Below, one piece after another: positions 33,190-44,501 of a stretch of 64,000 nucleotides of DNA. Both the position numbers and the translations under genes were made by a program. This DNA is from Leguminivora glycinivorella. Taxonomy: Eukaryota > Arthropoda > Insecta > Lepidoptera > Tortricidae. The DNA lies in NCBI RefSeq assembly GCF_023078275.1, contig NC_062983.1, forward strand, positions 14,935,001 to 14,999,000, in the 5' to 3' direction. Within the stretch, counting starts at the first letter, position 1; each line of letters starts with the position of its first letter. The notes beneath the pieces were generated by a model. That model ran no database searches. It was not told the origin of the DNA and saw nothing but the letters and a program-made list of their open reading frames with translations.

Positions 33190-34826
33190 AACCCCGGGTC
33201 AAATTTTCAAAAAACCTGAAACACGTATTTAGTCATATGTCTTTAGGAATCCTCCTGTGAAGTTTCGAATAAAATAGTCAAACTAATCTTGTTTCCCCAT
33301 ACAAACTTTGAACCCCCATTTCACCCTTTTAAGAGGAGAATTTAGAAAAATCCTTTCTTAGTGCTAAATCTCTAAGACCAGCGGTTTCGGCTGTGCGTTG
33401 ATATGTCAGTCAGTCAGTCAGTTTCTTCTTTTATATATATTATTTTTTTGATATTTAAACCCCATTGCACCACAACAGGGGAGAAGGTATTTCACTTCCG
33501 CCTCGTTAGATTTTAAAAACGTTGTATTTATCGTGATCAGCAACCCAATAAACCGTAAAAACGATACCCATATTAGTTTTTTGACTTTATCACCCCCTTT
33601 TCACCCTTTTAGGGGTTAAATTTTCAAAAAACCTGAAACACGTCTTTAGTCATATGTTTTTAGGATCCCTCCTGTGAAGTTTCGAATAAAACAGTGAAAC
33701 TAACATTGTTACCCCATACAAACTTTGAACCCCCATTTGACCCCCTTAGGAGGCGAATTTTGAAAAATATTTTCTTAGTGCTCCTCTACACTATATGAGG
33801 AACCTACGTGCCAAATTTGACATCTCTAGGACCAGCGGTTTCGGCTGTGCGTTGATATGTCAGTCAGTCAGTCAATATCTTCTTTTATATATTTTTTTGA
33901 TATTTAAACCCCATTGCACCACAACAGGGGAGAACGTATTTCACTTCCGCCTCGTTAGATTTTAAAAACGTTTTATTTATCGTGATCAGCGACCCGATAA
34001 ACCATAAAAACGATACCCATATTGATTTTTTTACTTTATCACCCCCTTTTCACCCTTTTAGGGGTTAAATTTTCAAAAAACCTGAAACACGTATTCAGTC
34101 ATATGTCTTAAGGAATCTTCCTGTGAAGTTTCGAATAAAATAGTCAAACTAATCTTGTTTCCCCATACAAACTTTGAACCCCCATTTGACCCCCTTAGGA
34201 GGTGAATTTTGGAAAATCCTTTCTTAGTGCTCCTCTACACTATATGAGGAACCTACTTGCCAAAAATGACATCTCTAGGACCAGCGGTTTCGGCTGTGCG
34301 TTGATATGTCAGTCAGTCAGTCAATATCTTCTTTTATATATTTTTTTGATATTTAAACCCCATTGCACCACAACAGGGGAGAACGTATTTCACTTCCGCC
34401 TCGTTAGATTTTAAAAACGTTTTATTTATCGTGATCAGCGACCCGATAAACCATAAAAACGATACCCATATTGATTTTTTTACTTTATCACCCCCTTTTC
34501 ACCCTTTTAGGGGTTAAATTTTCAAAAAACCTGAAACACGTATTCAGTCATATGTCTTAAGGAATCTTCCTGTGAAGTTTCGAATAAAATAGTCAAACTA
34601 ATCTTGTTTCCCCATACAAACTTTGAACCCCCATTTGACCCCCTTAGGAGGTGAATTTTGGAAAATCCTTTCTTAGTGCTCCTCTACACTATATAAGGAA
34701 GCTACGTGCCAAATTTGAAATCTCTAGGACCAGCGGTTTCGGCTGTGCGTTGATATGTCAGTCAGTCAGTCAGTCAGTCAGTCAGTCAGTCAGTCAGTCA
34801 GTCAGCTTCTTCTTTTATATATTTAG
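33190..34826 (+). repeat. Four tandem copies of a ~449-bp repeat
   Basis: 'ttaaattttcaaaaaacctg' recurs at about 33198, 33615, 34064 and 34513; the last two full spacings are 449 bp. Each unit contains 'aggaccagcggtttcggc', a GTCA run and 'ccattgcaccacaacagg'. The final copy stops after an expanded GTCA run (34756-34804). Short frames in it are not genes. Confidence 0.92.
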
Positions 34827-35417
34827 ATGTAGTGACAGTTCGCAGTTCAGTACAGTATGAAGAAAATAATACTGTAGTTCTAATGAAATTCCGCAACATG
34901 GCGCTTGTAGTCATATATTTACAGTCTCACCAAAATGAGTTGAAATTAAAAAGTGGCAACATTGTACTGTCATCCTTTTCAAATCAATATGTGTGAGAAA
35001 ACGGGACGACACTACGATGTTGCCACTTTTCTACCCTTCTTCTTCTTTTCTATTCTTTTTGGTCAGGCTTTAATATGTAAGTGTGACAGAAAGGCAACAC
35101 GACGGCGTCGGAAGTGGCTCGCGGTAACCCCTCTGTTTGCAACGAAACGAAATTCGTAAATTGCTTATAAAGGGGAAAGAAAAGTGCCACTTCGCGACTT
35201 TGTTGGGTACAAATTACGATAAAAGAGTTTTGTTTGTGAAAAATTTCAACCTGTTTTTGAATCAGTTTTCTGCAAAACGGAGGGCCATTTTTCACGTCGA
35301 ATGTGCTTGGAGATAGATAAAGCTATTGTTTGGAGAATGCATAGAATCGGAGGATTTTCAATATTACAGTCTGAATACATTTTAAACGTGTCTCTGAGCA
35401 GGTGCATACGTATTATA
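34827..35417. other. Unassigned; small inverted repeat 34951-35031
   Basis: 'taaaaagtggcaacat' pairs with 'atgttgccactttt'. Nothing else is recognised. Confidence 0.4.
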
Positions 35418-35547
35418 CTGTCAACCAATTGGAACCGTTGGCCACTGTAGAACTATGTCATAGTGACGTTATAAATCAGATTGTAAGAAATCTCTTAGTG
35501 CTTTTGACATGGTTGTAGAGTGGCCTAGGGCTCCAATTGGTTGACTG
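35418..35547. mobile_element. TA-flanked MITE, CAGTCAACCAATTGG family, copy 2
   Basis: Same family as 2144: arms 'gtcaaccaattggaacc' and 'ctccaattggttgactg', with TA outside. The first inner base differs (CTGTC for CAGTC). Confidence 0.82.
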
Positions 35548-35560
35548 TACGTAGTAGTAG

Positions 35561-35697
35561 GTAGTCAACTAATTTGAATCCTAGGCCACTGTATAACCTT
35601 TGCACAGTAAACGTCAATGTGACTTCTGTGGCAAATAGGACACGGTGTCAATAAGACAGGGTTCTAGTGGCCTAGGATTCAAATTGGTTCACCGTAC
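35561..35697. mobile_element. Diverged MITE of the same family, copy 3
   Basis: 'gtagtcaactaatttgaatcc' and 'gattcaaattggttcaccgtac' are inverted. It lies 13 bp from copy 2 in tandem, and the interior differs from the other copies. Confidence 0.75.
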
Positions 35698-36251
35698 TTA
35701 ACTGACTTTCTGTGCAATATTGTGCTGTGCGAGCCTCATTTATAGATAGTACCCAAATCACGATGGGGACTAAGAATATGTCAGATTGAGACAGTCCTGA
35801 CAGAAGCTCAACTCAAAAAAGTATTTGCTGCCACAGAAAAAATATAATGTACAGAAATGAAACTTCATACAAAGGCTAAAGACTGTGGATCAGTGTCGAG
35901 TGATGTTGTGCCTAAACACAGATTAAATATAAGAAGATCTTACCATCCCATACATTGAAATGCGACCGCCTGTGATAATGTTCTGTTCTCTGTTTTTTTG
36001 TTCTTTTCTTGTGAGTACAAGTACGTACGTGTTTGTGAGCGTCACGAATAAATGTATTTTTTTTTATCTAAGAACGCGCATACACTACACCACACCGATC
36101 TGCGGCTGTGCACGCAAAGGGACGTCAAATTGCGCTAACGGTGTCAACCCTAATAATTGCTCGGAGCAATATTGAGCCAAACAGAACCGATTTTCTCCGA
36201 AGAGAAGAGATTCTCACCGCAACTGTTGCTTTTGGTTTAAGATATCTGGCC
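35698..36251. other. Unassigned; end of MITE Q near 35920-35965
   Basis: 'attaaatataagaagatc' and 'accatcccatacatt' match one end of the element at 40394. No gene recognised. Confidence 0.4.
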
Positions 36252-36402
36252 CGTAGCCGAATGGCATTTCTCCGACGCCAAACGAAAACGAAACGTAGTC
36301 CGGCTCTGTCGCGCCAATACGCAAGAGCGACAGGGATAGACATCTACTAGCGCTTCGTTTCGTGAGCGTTTCGTGAGCGTTTGTGCATGCCATTCGGCTA
36401 CG
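36252..36402. mobile_element. TIR repeat D, copy 2
   Basis: Ends CGTAGCCGAATGGCA and TGCCATTCGGCTACG are inverted. The interior has 'ccggctctgtcgcgccaat' and 'cgcttcgtttcgtgagcg' with the last part doubled. Confidence 0.85.
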
Positions 36403-37440
36403 CACCCTGAAGTTTCGGATGGCATAGACATTTCCGTTCACTAATTACACTGTCTGCGAACAGACACAGCCAATCAAGGAGCCGATTCAGAACAGTTTGA
36501 TATCGATTTAGGCATTGCAAGGAGATATAATGTTGAATGTACTTTAAAATGGCGAAGTCGAATCGACAATCGATTTTTTCTGTCCTTCTTCCCGAAAGGC
36601 GTCAGGCCGCTACGCTAAACGAAGTTACCGATTCCCAGCTCCATCGAAAACAAAGATACACACCCTTGGCCGTAGATAAGAAAGCCTCAGATCACATGTT
36701 TGTTGACCTCGGTTGCGCGTCGGCTGACAATTACCTATGATCTGAGACATATCTTACTTTACTGCCCTAGGTATGTAATCTACTATTCGGTTAATTGCTC
36801 GTAATGTGGTACAAAGGTGTAGTGTCATACGTAATATTGACATTAAAGTATGGACGGCTTATTATACAGTGAAGTGACGTGGAACTGTGCTGCTAATGAA
36901 GAAATATCTAATAAATCTCGAAACTTTAGATTGCTGTGTTTTCAATACGTACCGCCTGGCGCACTGTTCAAAATTCCATACAATCGATCGTCGTATCAAA
37001 ACAATGTCTGAACTTTAATTACTTTCTGAATCAGAATTGGCCGATTGTATTTATACCGAGCGGACGGAAATTAACTCAGCTTCCGCTATTAATAATTACA
37101 TCGGCTAAGTAGCTAAGCTAAGAACTTACCTAAAATAAGTTTTAAATGATTCATGATTAGTTTCATTACACTTATCACGAGTTCAACCAGTGTGAACGCG
37201 ACCAGTGGTAACGCTGAAAACGAACGAAGCCGACGCGCACGAATGAAGGTAGATCGCGCGCTGTCTACGCAACTGTTAATAAAAATCAAAAAGGTGATCA
37301 CGGTCTATATGCTGATCAATATAAATCTTACCTAAAATAACAAGGCTGTCCATTACCTACATTAGTAAATTAATGAATCGATATTGTCTAGGTTAATATT
37401 ATTATTTTGTTTCAGAGTGAATTGCATCCTATGGCGTTCA
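36403..37440. other. Unassigned
   Basis: No gene or repeat recognised. An open frame at 36537-36740 begins ATG but has no domain I recognise. Confidence 0.4.
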
Positions 37441-37592
37441 GTAGACCTCAAGATCCCTGACCCTGGAATATTTTTGTCTGGTCGTTTAATAAAACATTCA
37501 CCACCAAAGCGAGTCAGTAGACCTCAAGATCCCTGACCCTGGAATATTTTTGTCTGATCGTTTAATAAAACATTCACCACCAGGCAAAAAAT
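37441..37592 (+). repeat. 76-bp tandem duplication
   Basis: 'gtagacctcaagatccctg' occurs at 37441 and 37517, and the unit continues to 'aaaacattcaccacca' with very few differences. Confidence 0.88.
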
Positions 37593-38327
37593 GGCAAACT
37601 ACGTCAAAAACCGCTCGTAACCTATAACCGCCCGCTTAGAATGATGACAATCCGCCTTATTTATTTATTAAATATGAGGACGCCGAAGGCGCCCGGTTTA
37701 GGACCGCGTGCGTCGGGCTTCACCCGACACTTTAAGTATGAGCGCCTGCTTAAGACGGCATTTGAGCAAAGTTCACGAATGCCCACCAGGTGGATTCTTG
37801 CTTGTGAAAGTGTTAACTGACTTTTTTAAATACGTTTTTCATAGTCAACGAAGGCCTTGACTTATTTAGTAGAAGAATCACATATAACACTCACTTTTTG
37901 TTAACGCAATTTACGGTTACGACTATTCTTAATAAATTTAGCTACTTGCCCGAAACATCCTCATATTATTAGCATGAATAATATATGGACATCGCCATGT
38001 TCTCGATAGATAAATATCGTAAAAGTAATAAAAACAAGCGACATAAGAAAAACGCTCTGACCCCGAATTAGAGTATCGCTATCAGCGATCGTAAGTTACG
38101 AGGGACCGAATCAAAACATAGACAGAATATTCAGGGTATAAAATAAAATGTATGGAGGTCAGGGTACGTAGCGAAATGCTTACGATAATATCGTTATCGT
38201 AGCTAACCATCTCTATCGCTCTTCCGTAGCGCGACAGAGCCAGACATACCGGGCTATTAGTATTGAGTACGCCTGTCGCTAGTTCTTGAGCCCACACACA
38301 CTTGTAGATGGACGCTCATTTCTATGT
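37593..38327. other. Unassigned, with GC-rich block and repeat D piece
   Basis: 37670-37740 is GC-rich ('gacgccgaaggcgcccgg'). About 38164-38255 is a diverged D-like piece ('ctctatcgctcttccgtag', 'gcgacagagccagac'). Confidence 0.4.
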
Positions 38328-39386
38328 GTGTATATGTCGCAGTAAGATAGATAAAGCCGTTATATAGTTATAACCCTAGGAATATAATTATACGTCGTAA
38401 CATAGTTAATCGAAAGCGATTAATTGCTATCTTACTAGGAATGTAACTATAATACTAAACTAGTTTAGTCATATAGTTATATGACTGGATCCAGTTTAGT
38501 GAAATGATTGTAGGCAGGAGTGCGGCGGTGCGGCGGAGGTATAGTTATAACCCTAGGGATATAATTATATGCCGTAACATAGCTAAACGAAAGCGATTCC
38601 TTACCATCTTACTAGGAATATAATTATAATACGTTACTGGTTTAGTTATATAATTATATCACTGGATTAAACTTAGTCTAGGGATATAATTATAATACGT
38701 CTCTAGTTAAGTAATATAGTTATACACCGTGTTTCACTTAACACTAAAAACCTGAAATCAGTTTGTTCAGAATCGAGAGTAGAATCGATTGAGCTATATC
38801 TTGAAGGGGATAATATTTTTTGTTTAATTTGTATTATTAGTTATTTTTTACGTGCCCATTCTATTGTATTCGTAATGCGACATTGTGTATATCGCATTGC
38901 TAGAGGTTGCTTACCTTTTTCAGTATTTAGGGGTATTAATACTGGCTGGTTACTTGGACGATACTTTTTCCGTTACGAGTTTGACGTTGTTTGTCAGTTT
39001 AATCTTAATGTTTATCATAAGTCATAACAAATTGAACTCGTACCTAATTACAACCTTGTCATTTTGAATGTTGGGTTTAAATTTGCTTACCGCGATTAAA
39101 TTACCGGGATTTCCCGGGAAATCAAGAACCGGGAAATACCGGGAGCATGCCCTAACTGTTACGTTTTAACTAATATAGCTTGGATTCGTTTGTTTAGTAA
39201 CCAAACCTTGTGTACTATGTTCGGATCGATACAAAATAAACTTTGTTCTAACGTCAGTGACGGTGTTGTTATTCCAAATCCTAAACGAAGAAAGGATCGA
39301 AAACCAGGGTGGTTTTCGAACGTTTCGTAACAGTCCCGCTATACGTATTATAAAACACTGATTTAAACTTTCACGATTTTTACACA

Positions 39387-39459
39387 TATTTAAAATTGCA
39401 AACGGGACTTAATACATAGTACCTAATACGCGATTAAGTCCCGTTTGCAATTTTAAATA
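39387..39459. repeat. 73-bp perfect hairpin
   Basis: Arms 39387-39413 and 39433-39459 pair over 27 of 27 bases ('tatttaaaattgcaaacgg' and its complement), around a 19-base loop. Possible small MITE; the hairpin resembles a small-RNA precursor in size, but nothing shows that it is transcribed. Confidence 0.85.
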
Positions 39460-39679
39460 CCGTATTATAATTATATTCCTAGTAAGATGGTTCTGAATCG
39501 CTCCCTTATATCCCTAGGGTTATAACTATACCTCCGCCGCACCGCTGCACTCCTGCCTACAATCATTTCACTAAACTGAATCCAGTCATATAACTATATG
39601 ACTAAACTAGTTTAGTATTATAGTTATATTCCTAGTAAGATAGCAATTAATCGCTTTCGTTTAACTATGTTACGACGTA

Positions 39680-40123
39680 CACTCTAAAAAATGAAGACCA
39701 ACTAAGAGCAGTTTTCTCTTAGTTGACGTTAAGTTAATCACTACAATTACGATCTTATATAATTCAAATAAAGCTGCTTACTAAAAACAACAAGGGAATG
39801 TATGATTGAACTAATTACTTAGGTGTTTTGTTATTCCTAACCATTGTACACCTTGAATCAATTATTAACTTGTTAGCCATAACTATGTAACATAGGTTGA
39901 TTTAATCCTTAGTTGAACTTACTAAGGTAATTTAGTTAGCATAATTATTTTTCATGGAATTATTGAACAAGATCTTAAACGATTCAGTTACGTTGCAAAA
40001 GTAAGAGCAATCAAAATTACCTTATTTGATTTGTCTAAGATCTTGTTAGGCTCGTATGGAATCAAGATGCTTGACTACGACTATCAAAATATTGATAGGA
40101 GCAACCAAATTTTTTTTAGAGTG
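39680..40123. mobile_element. 444-bp TA-flanked insertion inside the foldback arm
   Basis: Ends CACTCTAAAAAAT and ATTTTTTTTAGAGTG are inverted. TA flanks both sides (39678-39679, 40124-40125), and the host arm resumes exactly after it. No coding sequence was found. TA target fits a Tc1/mariner-like source. Confidence 0.8.
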
Positions 40124-40209
40124 TATAATTATATTCCTAGGGTTATAACTATATAACGGCTTTATCTATCTTACTGCGACATATACATATATGCGAAATG
40201 CGAACGACC

Positions 40210-40331
40210 AGGGACCCGTTTCTCGAAAGGTCTAAGCCTTGTATTACAAGTGCGCGAACTGTCAAATCGTATGGGTTGTCATGGAAACACGCTTGTAATA
40301 CAAGGCTTGTACTTTCGAGAAACGGGCCCCA
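40210..40331. mobile_element. 122-bp MITE (GGGACCCGTTTCTCGAAAG ends)
   Basis: Inverted arms run 'gacccgtttctcgaaag' and 'ctttcgagaaacgggcc', with a second paired block 'gccttgtattacaag'. No clear target duplication. Confidence 0.8.
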
Positions 40332-40393
40332 GCGAGTCGTCTCATCACGCACGCACACAATGACAACTGTATGCTCAATGACTTCAATGAGCT

Positions 40394-40627
40394 CATAGAT
40401 TAAATATAGGAAGATCATACCATCCCATACATTATTATTTGTAGATTGGCGTTTGTCACATTCGAGCCATAAATCTATGTCAAAAGTTACACTTAACGCC
40501 ATCTACAAGTATCATCGAAAGCTACAAGACATTTTTTGTGGCGCCATCTATGTGTGGTGTATGCGCGTTTTTAGGCGGTCGCATTTTAATGTATGGGATG
40601 GCATGATCCTCTTATATTGAATCTATG
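40394..40627. mobile_element. 234-bp MITE Q with 7-bp target duplication
   Basis: Ends CATAGATTAAATATAGGAAG and its diverged inverse enclose 'gccatctacaagta' and 'ggcgccatctatgtg'. ATGAGCT is duplicated exactly at 40387-40393 and 40628-40634. One end also occurs near 35920. Confidence 0.85.
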
Positions 40628-40675
40628 ATGAGCTTCAGAAAACTGCGACACGTCCACTGACGGCTTTTCTGGTGC

Positions 40676-40821
40676 CGTAGCCGAATGGCATTTCTGCGAC
40701 GCGAAACGAAAACGAAACGCCGCGAAAGGTATTCTGGCTCTGTCGCGCTAATACGCAAGAGCGATAGGGATAGATATCTACGAGCGTTTCGTTTCGTGAG
40801 CGTTTGTCCCATTCGGCTACG
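40676..40821. mobile_element. TIR repeat D, copy 3
   Basis: Ends CGTAGCCGAATGGCATT and CCCATTCGGCTACG are inverted; the interior matches the 36252 copy. Confidence 0.85.
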
Positions 40822-40842
40822 AACGCTGCTCTTTAGTATTAT

Positions 40843-41125
40843 AAGCTTTTGCCCGCGGCTTCGCTCGCGTTAAATCCGAAAATTGCGGAATGCTCCATAC
40901 AAACGTCCACCCCCCATTTTAGGGAAGTGAATTTATATAATTAAAAAAAAACGCATTTTGGGGGTTAGAAAGAAACAAAAAGTAGCCTATGTCACTCTCC
41001 ATCCCTTCAGCTATCTCTACTTAAAAAAATCACGTCAATTCATCACTCCGTTTTGCCGTGAAAGACGGACAAACAAACAGACACACACACTTTCCCATTT
41101 ATAATACTTATTTATTAGTATGGAT
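40843..41125 (-). repeat. Repeat G, copy 2
   Basis: Reverse copy from 'agcttttgcccgcggcttc' to 'cccatttataatac' and 'attagtatgga'. Confidence 0.85.
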
Positions 41126-41551
41126 AAACAAAGGCCCAAATCAAAGTGGAATAATTTTACCTACCCACTGACCCGGTATCCCCAGGTGACTAGCAAAAGA
41201 AATATTCCATTTTCTGCCATTTAAATGAAATGTTAAAATAAATCAATACAGCGGAAACCGCGTTTATACCTATAATAGGTATGTCGGTAAATGAAATGAC
41301 TTTATCGGAAAACTGTTTGCCGAGCTCTTCAAACCAAATCTCACTTCGGTCGGTAAATATAACCTGAATCGGTCTTGAATTATTATTTGTGGATATAAAG
41401 TGCGCATAGTTTTGACATACTTATATTTACATTTAAATCGTTTTGCATCACTTGCCTGATTCCTGGGCAATTTTTGTAGGCACTTATAATTTTGATGAAA
41501 TTAAAATTGCACTTGAAATAATACTGAGTAGGTATTTGAATAATATTGTCT
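41126..41551. other. Unassigned
   Basis: No recognised feature. Confidence 0.4.
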
Positions 41552-41633
41552 AATAATTAATGAATCTACGGATGTACTCACGTTATTATATCGCTATTGC
41601 TGCGAGAGTACAACCGTAGATTCATTAATTATT
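41552..41633. repeat. 82-bp hairpin
   Basis: Arms 41552-41571 and 41614-41633 pair over 20 bases ('aataattaatgaatctacgg'). Probably a small MITE. Confidence 0.7.
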
Positions 41634-41773
41634 TGAATATGTCTCACGAAATTTTAACGTGTAATATTGTCTAATATTGTGTTGTGTATTTAATCCGTTT
41701 CCATAGTTTTATTTAATACGTATTTGAATGTTTAATAAGTAGGTATGTCCATATAATTTTCATTTTTATTTGT

Positions 41774-41926
41774 AGTTACAATACAATACAATACAATACT
41801 CTTTATTGCACACCTTGATAAAATACAACAATACAAAACAAGGAAGAAACACGAACAAAGGTAAACAACAGGCGGTCTTATCGCTAAAGAGCGATTTCTT
41901 CCAGACAGGCGTTTTCTTTTTTTTTA
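41774..41926 (-). mobile_element. LINE 3'-end fragment
   Basis: Minus-strand 3' UTR with 'gcgataagaccgcctgttg' and AATAAAG, ending in an ATTGT pentanucleotide tail (plus strand ACAAT x4). I associate this text with lepidopteran non-LTR elements. No coding part remains. Confidence 0.6.
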
Positions 41927-41941
41927 GTTATTCAGCTCTGC

Positions 41942-42056
41942 GGGCCGATTTTTGAGTCTCACGCGTTCGAATTCAGATAATTGTCACTGAAAATAATAGG
42001 CAAGTCACCGTTTTCAACCGGTATTTTAGTGACAGTGAGACTCAAAAATCGGCCCC
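41942..42056. mobile_element. 115-bp MITE (GGGCCGATTTTTGAGTCTC ends)
   Basis: Inverted arms 'gggccgatttttgagtctc' and 'gagactcaaaaatcggccc'; inner paired blocks 'tgtcactg' and 'cagtgac'-like text also match. Confidence 0.82.
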
Positions 42057-42590
42057 CTGGAGTTGAAGGCGTATCTAAGCTACAGGTTGTTTCTTCCCAC
42101 CAGACTTATCGTACTTGTTTGCCAGTCAGTATAAGAAAATTGTTTGATAAAGAGTCACACTCCAAGATTGTTTTGTACATTAAAGCTTATTAATAAATTA
42201 CAAACAAATAATAACTAAGTTAACAATATCATTTGATTAGAACACATTCATTACCGAAAACAAAGGGCAAACATTCATGCCCAAGTCTGTCCTGAAAAGC
42301 CAAAAATCGTATGGACCCCCTACTGGGATATATTCATAAGCTCTTTCGGCATCTGAGGCCTGGGCATCCCTGACGCCAGAATGCAGAAAATGTGTTCTGT
42401 TTTATTAGAGAGCCCAATAAATTCGGAACGTGAGCGGATCGGGTAGGGTGACCATTATAGTACGTTTGTAGTCACCCAGTCCCAAACTATAAAAATGCCA
42501 ACTGACTTCGAGAATTTTATTACGACCTGTCAGTTATTCGTCGGTGACAAACCAATGTTGTCCAGCAAACTGATAGCGAGCTCATTTAGT
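42057..42590. other. Unassigned
   Basis: No recognised feature. Confidence 0.4.
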
Positions 42591-42745
42591 CATCATCATC
42601 CTCCTTGCGTTATCCCAGCGTTTTACACGGCTCATGGGAGCCTAGGGTCCACTTTGACAACTAATCCCAAGATTTGGCGTAGGCACTAGTTTTACGAAAG
42701 CTACCTTCCAACCCGAAGGGTAACTAGGCCTTTAGGCTTAGTTAG
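42591..42745 (+). repeat. Repeat M, copy 2 (uninterrupted)
   Basis: Matches 2302-2428 plus 2660-2688 without the element H insert, so it shows the empty site of that insertion. Confidence 0.8.
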
Positions 42746-42807
42746 CTCCTTTAGTATACCAATAAAATTCATAAATCATTAAAAGTACATAGATATTTAT
42801 TTTATTG

Positions 42808-42836
42808 TCACTCAGTCAATCTGTGTAATAATGTCC
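42808..42836 (+). mobile_element. SINE 3' tail fragment
   Basis: 'actcagtcaatctgtgtaa' and 'atgtcct' match the 3' end of the SINE at 57617 in reverse. Only the tail remains. Confidence 0.55.
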
Positions 42837-42950
42837 TATAATAAAATAATGATATCAATTGCGCAATGAAATGAAATTACGACAAATAAATTTTAAGCAG
42901 GCTTATAAAAAATAAGCATAGCCAGGCAAATGAATAAAAATACTTTGAAT

Positions 42951-43017
42951 TGTATGTATGTATGTATAAGCTTTATTGTACATAAAGGAAACAAAAGAGA
43001 CACAGTTACAGAGTCAG
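42951..43017 (-). mobile_element. LINE 3'-end fragment
   Basis: Read in reverse it has 'gtgtctcttttgtttcc', an AATAAAGC signal and a CATA tetranucleotide tail (plus strand GTAT x4). No coding part. Confidence 0.5.
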
Positions 43018-43063
43018 AATTGAGTTGGTTGGTTGGTTGGTTGAATTGAATTGGTTTGGTACT

Positions 43064-43335
43064 TTTTTTTTTTTTTAGCCTACTGTAGTGTCCCACTGCT
43101 GGGCAAAGGCCTCCCCTCGCTTCTTCCACTCAACCCTGTCATGTGCGTAATTTTGCCAGCTTGGATAAAATGCGTTCAAGTCGTCCCGCCATCTCTTTTT
43201 CGGTCTGCCTGAACCCCGGCCTGCACCCTCCACGGTGTTCCGTGGGTCCCACTCGGTAACCATTTTGGCCCACCGTTCAGGGTGCATGCGGCAGACATGT
43301 CCAGCCCAGTTCCACTTAAGCGTAGCGTAAGCGTA
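43064..43335 (-). pseudogene. 5'-truncated RTE-like LINE with C-terminal coding stub
   Basis: The minus strand stays open from the 5' junction to the stop near 43078. It encodes the last ~80 residues of a non-LTR reverse transcriptase: WAGHVCRM, then GRPKKRWRDDL, then W..YA.DR..W...GEAFAQQW. This order is typical of RTE-type C-termini. A poly(A) tail (plus-strand T13, 43064-43076) follows the stop. GGTTTGGTACT is duplicated at 43053-43063 and 43336-43346, an 11-bp target duplication. The remaining frame has no break, so insertion is probably recent, but the 5' truncation removed the catalytic domains. Confidence 0.88.
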
Positions 43336-43346
43336 GGTTTGGTACT

Positions 43347-44175
43347 CTATGTTAAAATTTGTCATTCAATGAAATCTACAAACAACATTTCTATTTCCGT
43401 TTTTCTGTTTCAGCCAGAGCACAGACAACATGAAACGAGCAAATGAAAACCATTTCCTGTCAAGAATTTCGCGGGAGATACGTGGGTGAGGTTCTATAAG
43501 AAACGTGTAGCAGCTTTTGAAGGGCTTGTAATGCACATAATATATGATGCTTTGACATTGCTTGCATATATAGGATTTTGTGATCCGCAATAGTAATATG
43601 CTAGTTTCCTATACTTAAAATAAAATATTTTATGCAGAGCACGAAATAAAGCACCACATAATTAGAAGAAATATATGGACAGTAGTTATGTTTAAACATA
43701 ATTTCTATTTAACAAGTCAAAGAGAAAGATATAAAGTAAATGAATTGACCGTGACGTCACTCCTCAGTATTTCATAGTAATTCCATATTAGCAAATCGTT
43801 TTGACAGTTCTTAAAAAAAGCTGATTTTACTAGTAGGAAACTAGCCTATTATTTACGTACATTTTTGATTTGTCTTGATTTGCTTGTTATAATACATTAA
43901 AGAATTCAATAACACCGGGAACTCGTTTATATTTAGATTTATTAATAACATATATATAACGAATATTTTCTGACAAAAAATTCAATTCTAATTTTAGTTC
44001 GGAAAAATAAGAACAAATGGTTGTTACCCTACTCCTACAGATCACGTAGCAGTCTTAGCGAAGAATATGTGAAAAAAAGAATCTTTTACAGGTTATTCTC
44101 ATTATTTGGTTTATTCCGAAACAAAGAAAATTTTATCAACGGAATTGTGAGAAAGATCTGGATCTAAGATATTTT
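43347..44175. other. Unassigned
   Basis: No recognised gene or repeat. Confidence 0.4.
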
Positions 44176-44501
44176 GTTAAGTTACCTCGACGTGTCTTGC
44201 TTAGGTGCAGTTGCGTATGCTAAAAGGAACGTTGGAAGACCGATGCTACGCTTTAAATAATGTGTTAAGCGAAACCTTAGCTGACGATCGTGATGAAGGG
44301 CGAAAGCGTGTTGTGGAGGGCAGAAGGCTATGCGACGAAGCTTGGTTTAATGCTTTAGATAGTAAAAGGTGTCGCAGAAAGCAAACCGAGATTGGAACCT
44401 CAGGTGGTATGAGTTTCCTCTGCCAAAAATGTGGCAGGTCGTGCCGCTCGCCAAACGGCCTCCACAGTCATCAAACGCGTTGCCTAAACAGCAATGCGTA
44501 A
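44176..44501 (+). pseudogene. LINE reverse transcriptase C-terminus with C2HC finger
   Basis: A frame open from 44205 (stop TAG just before; first ATG 44217) to TAA at 44499-44501 ends with CQKCGRSCRSPNGLHSHQTRC-like spacing, C-x2-C-x12-H-x3-C. This finger, preceded by a basic, helical DRD..R..V.EG..LCDEAWF stretch, is what I know from C-termini of some non-LTR elements. A different frame over 44211-44255 carries the upstream GRP.LR.K motif, so a frameshift separates the two parts. No target duplication or tail was identified. A host zinc-finger exon is less likely. Confidence 0.65.

Larger units (their letters stand above)
38328..40188. mobile_element. Second foldback-like element with long inverted arms
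   Basis: The left arm opens 'tgtatatgtcgcagtaaga' and the right arm closes 'tcttactgcgacatataca'. Arms contain repeated 'tataaccctagg.atataatta' blocks (38361, 38541 and 38675 on the left) and share a 'gcaggagtgcggcggtgcgg' block. Removing the nested insert at 39680-40123 restores arm pairing. The middle (about 38760-39460) is single-copy AT-rich DNA with no recognised gene. Confidence 0.75.

Noticed and set aside
32387..33232. 281-codon serine/leucine frame
   Set aside because: It is simply the translation of the CCCTAT hexamer array.
33190..34826. CRISPR-like regular repeats
   Set aside because: Units are adjacent and 449 bp long with no spacers; this is eukaryotic tandem DNA.
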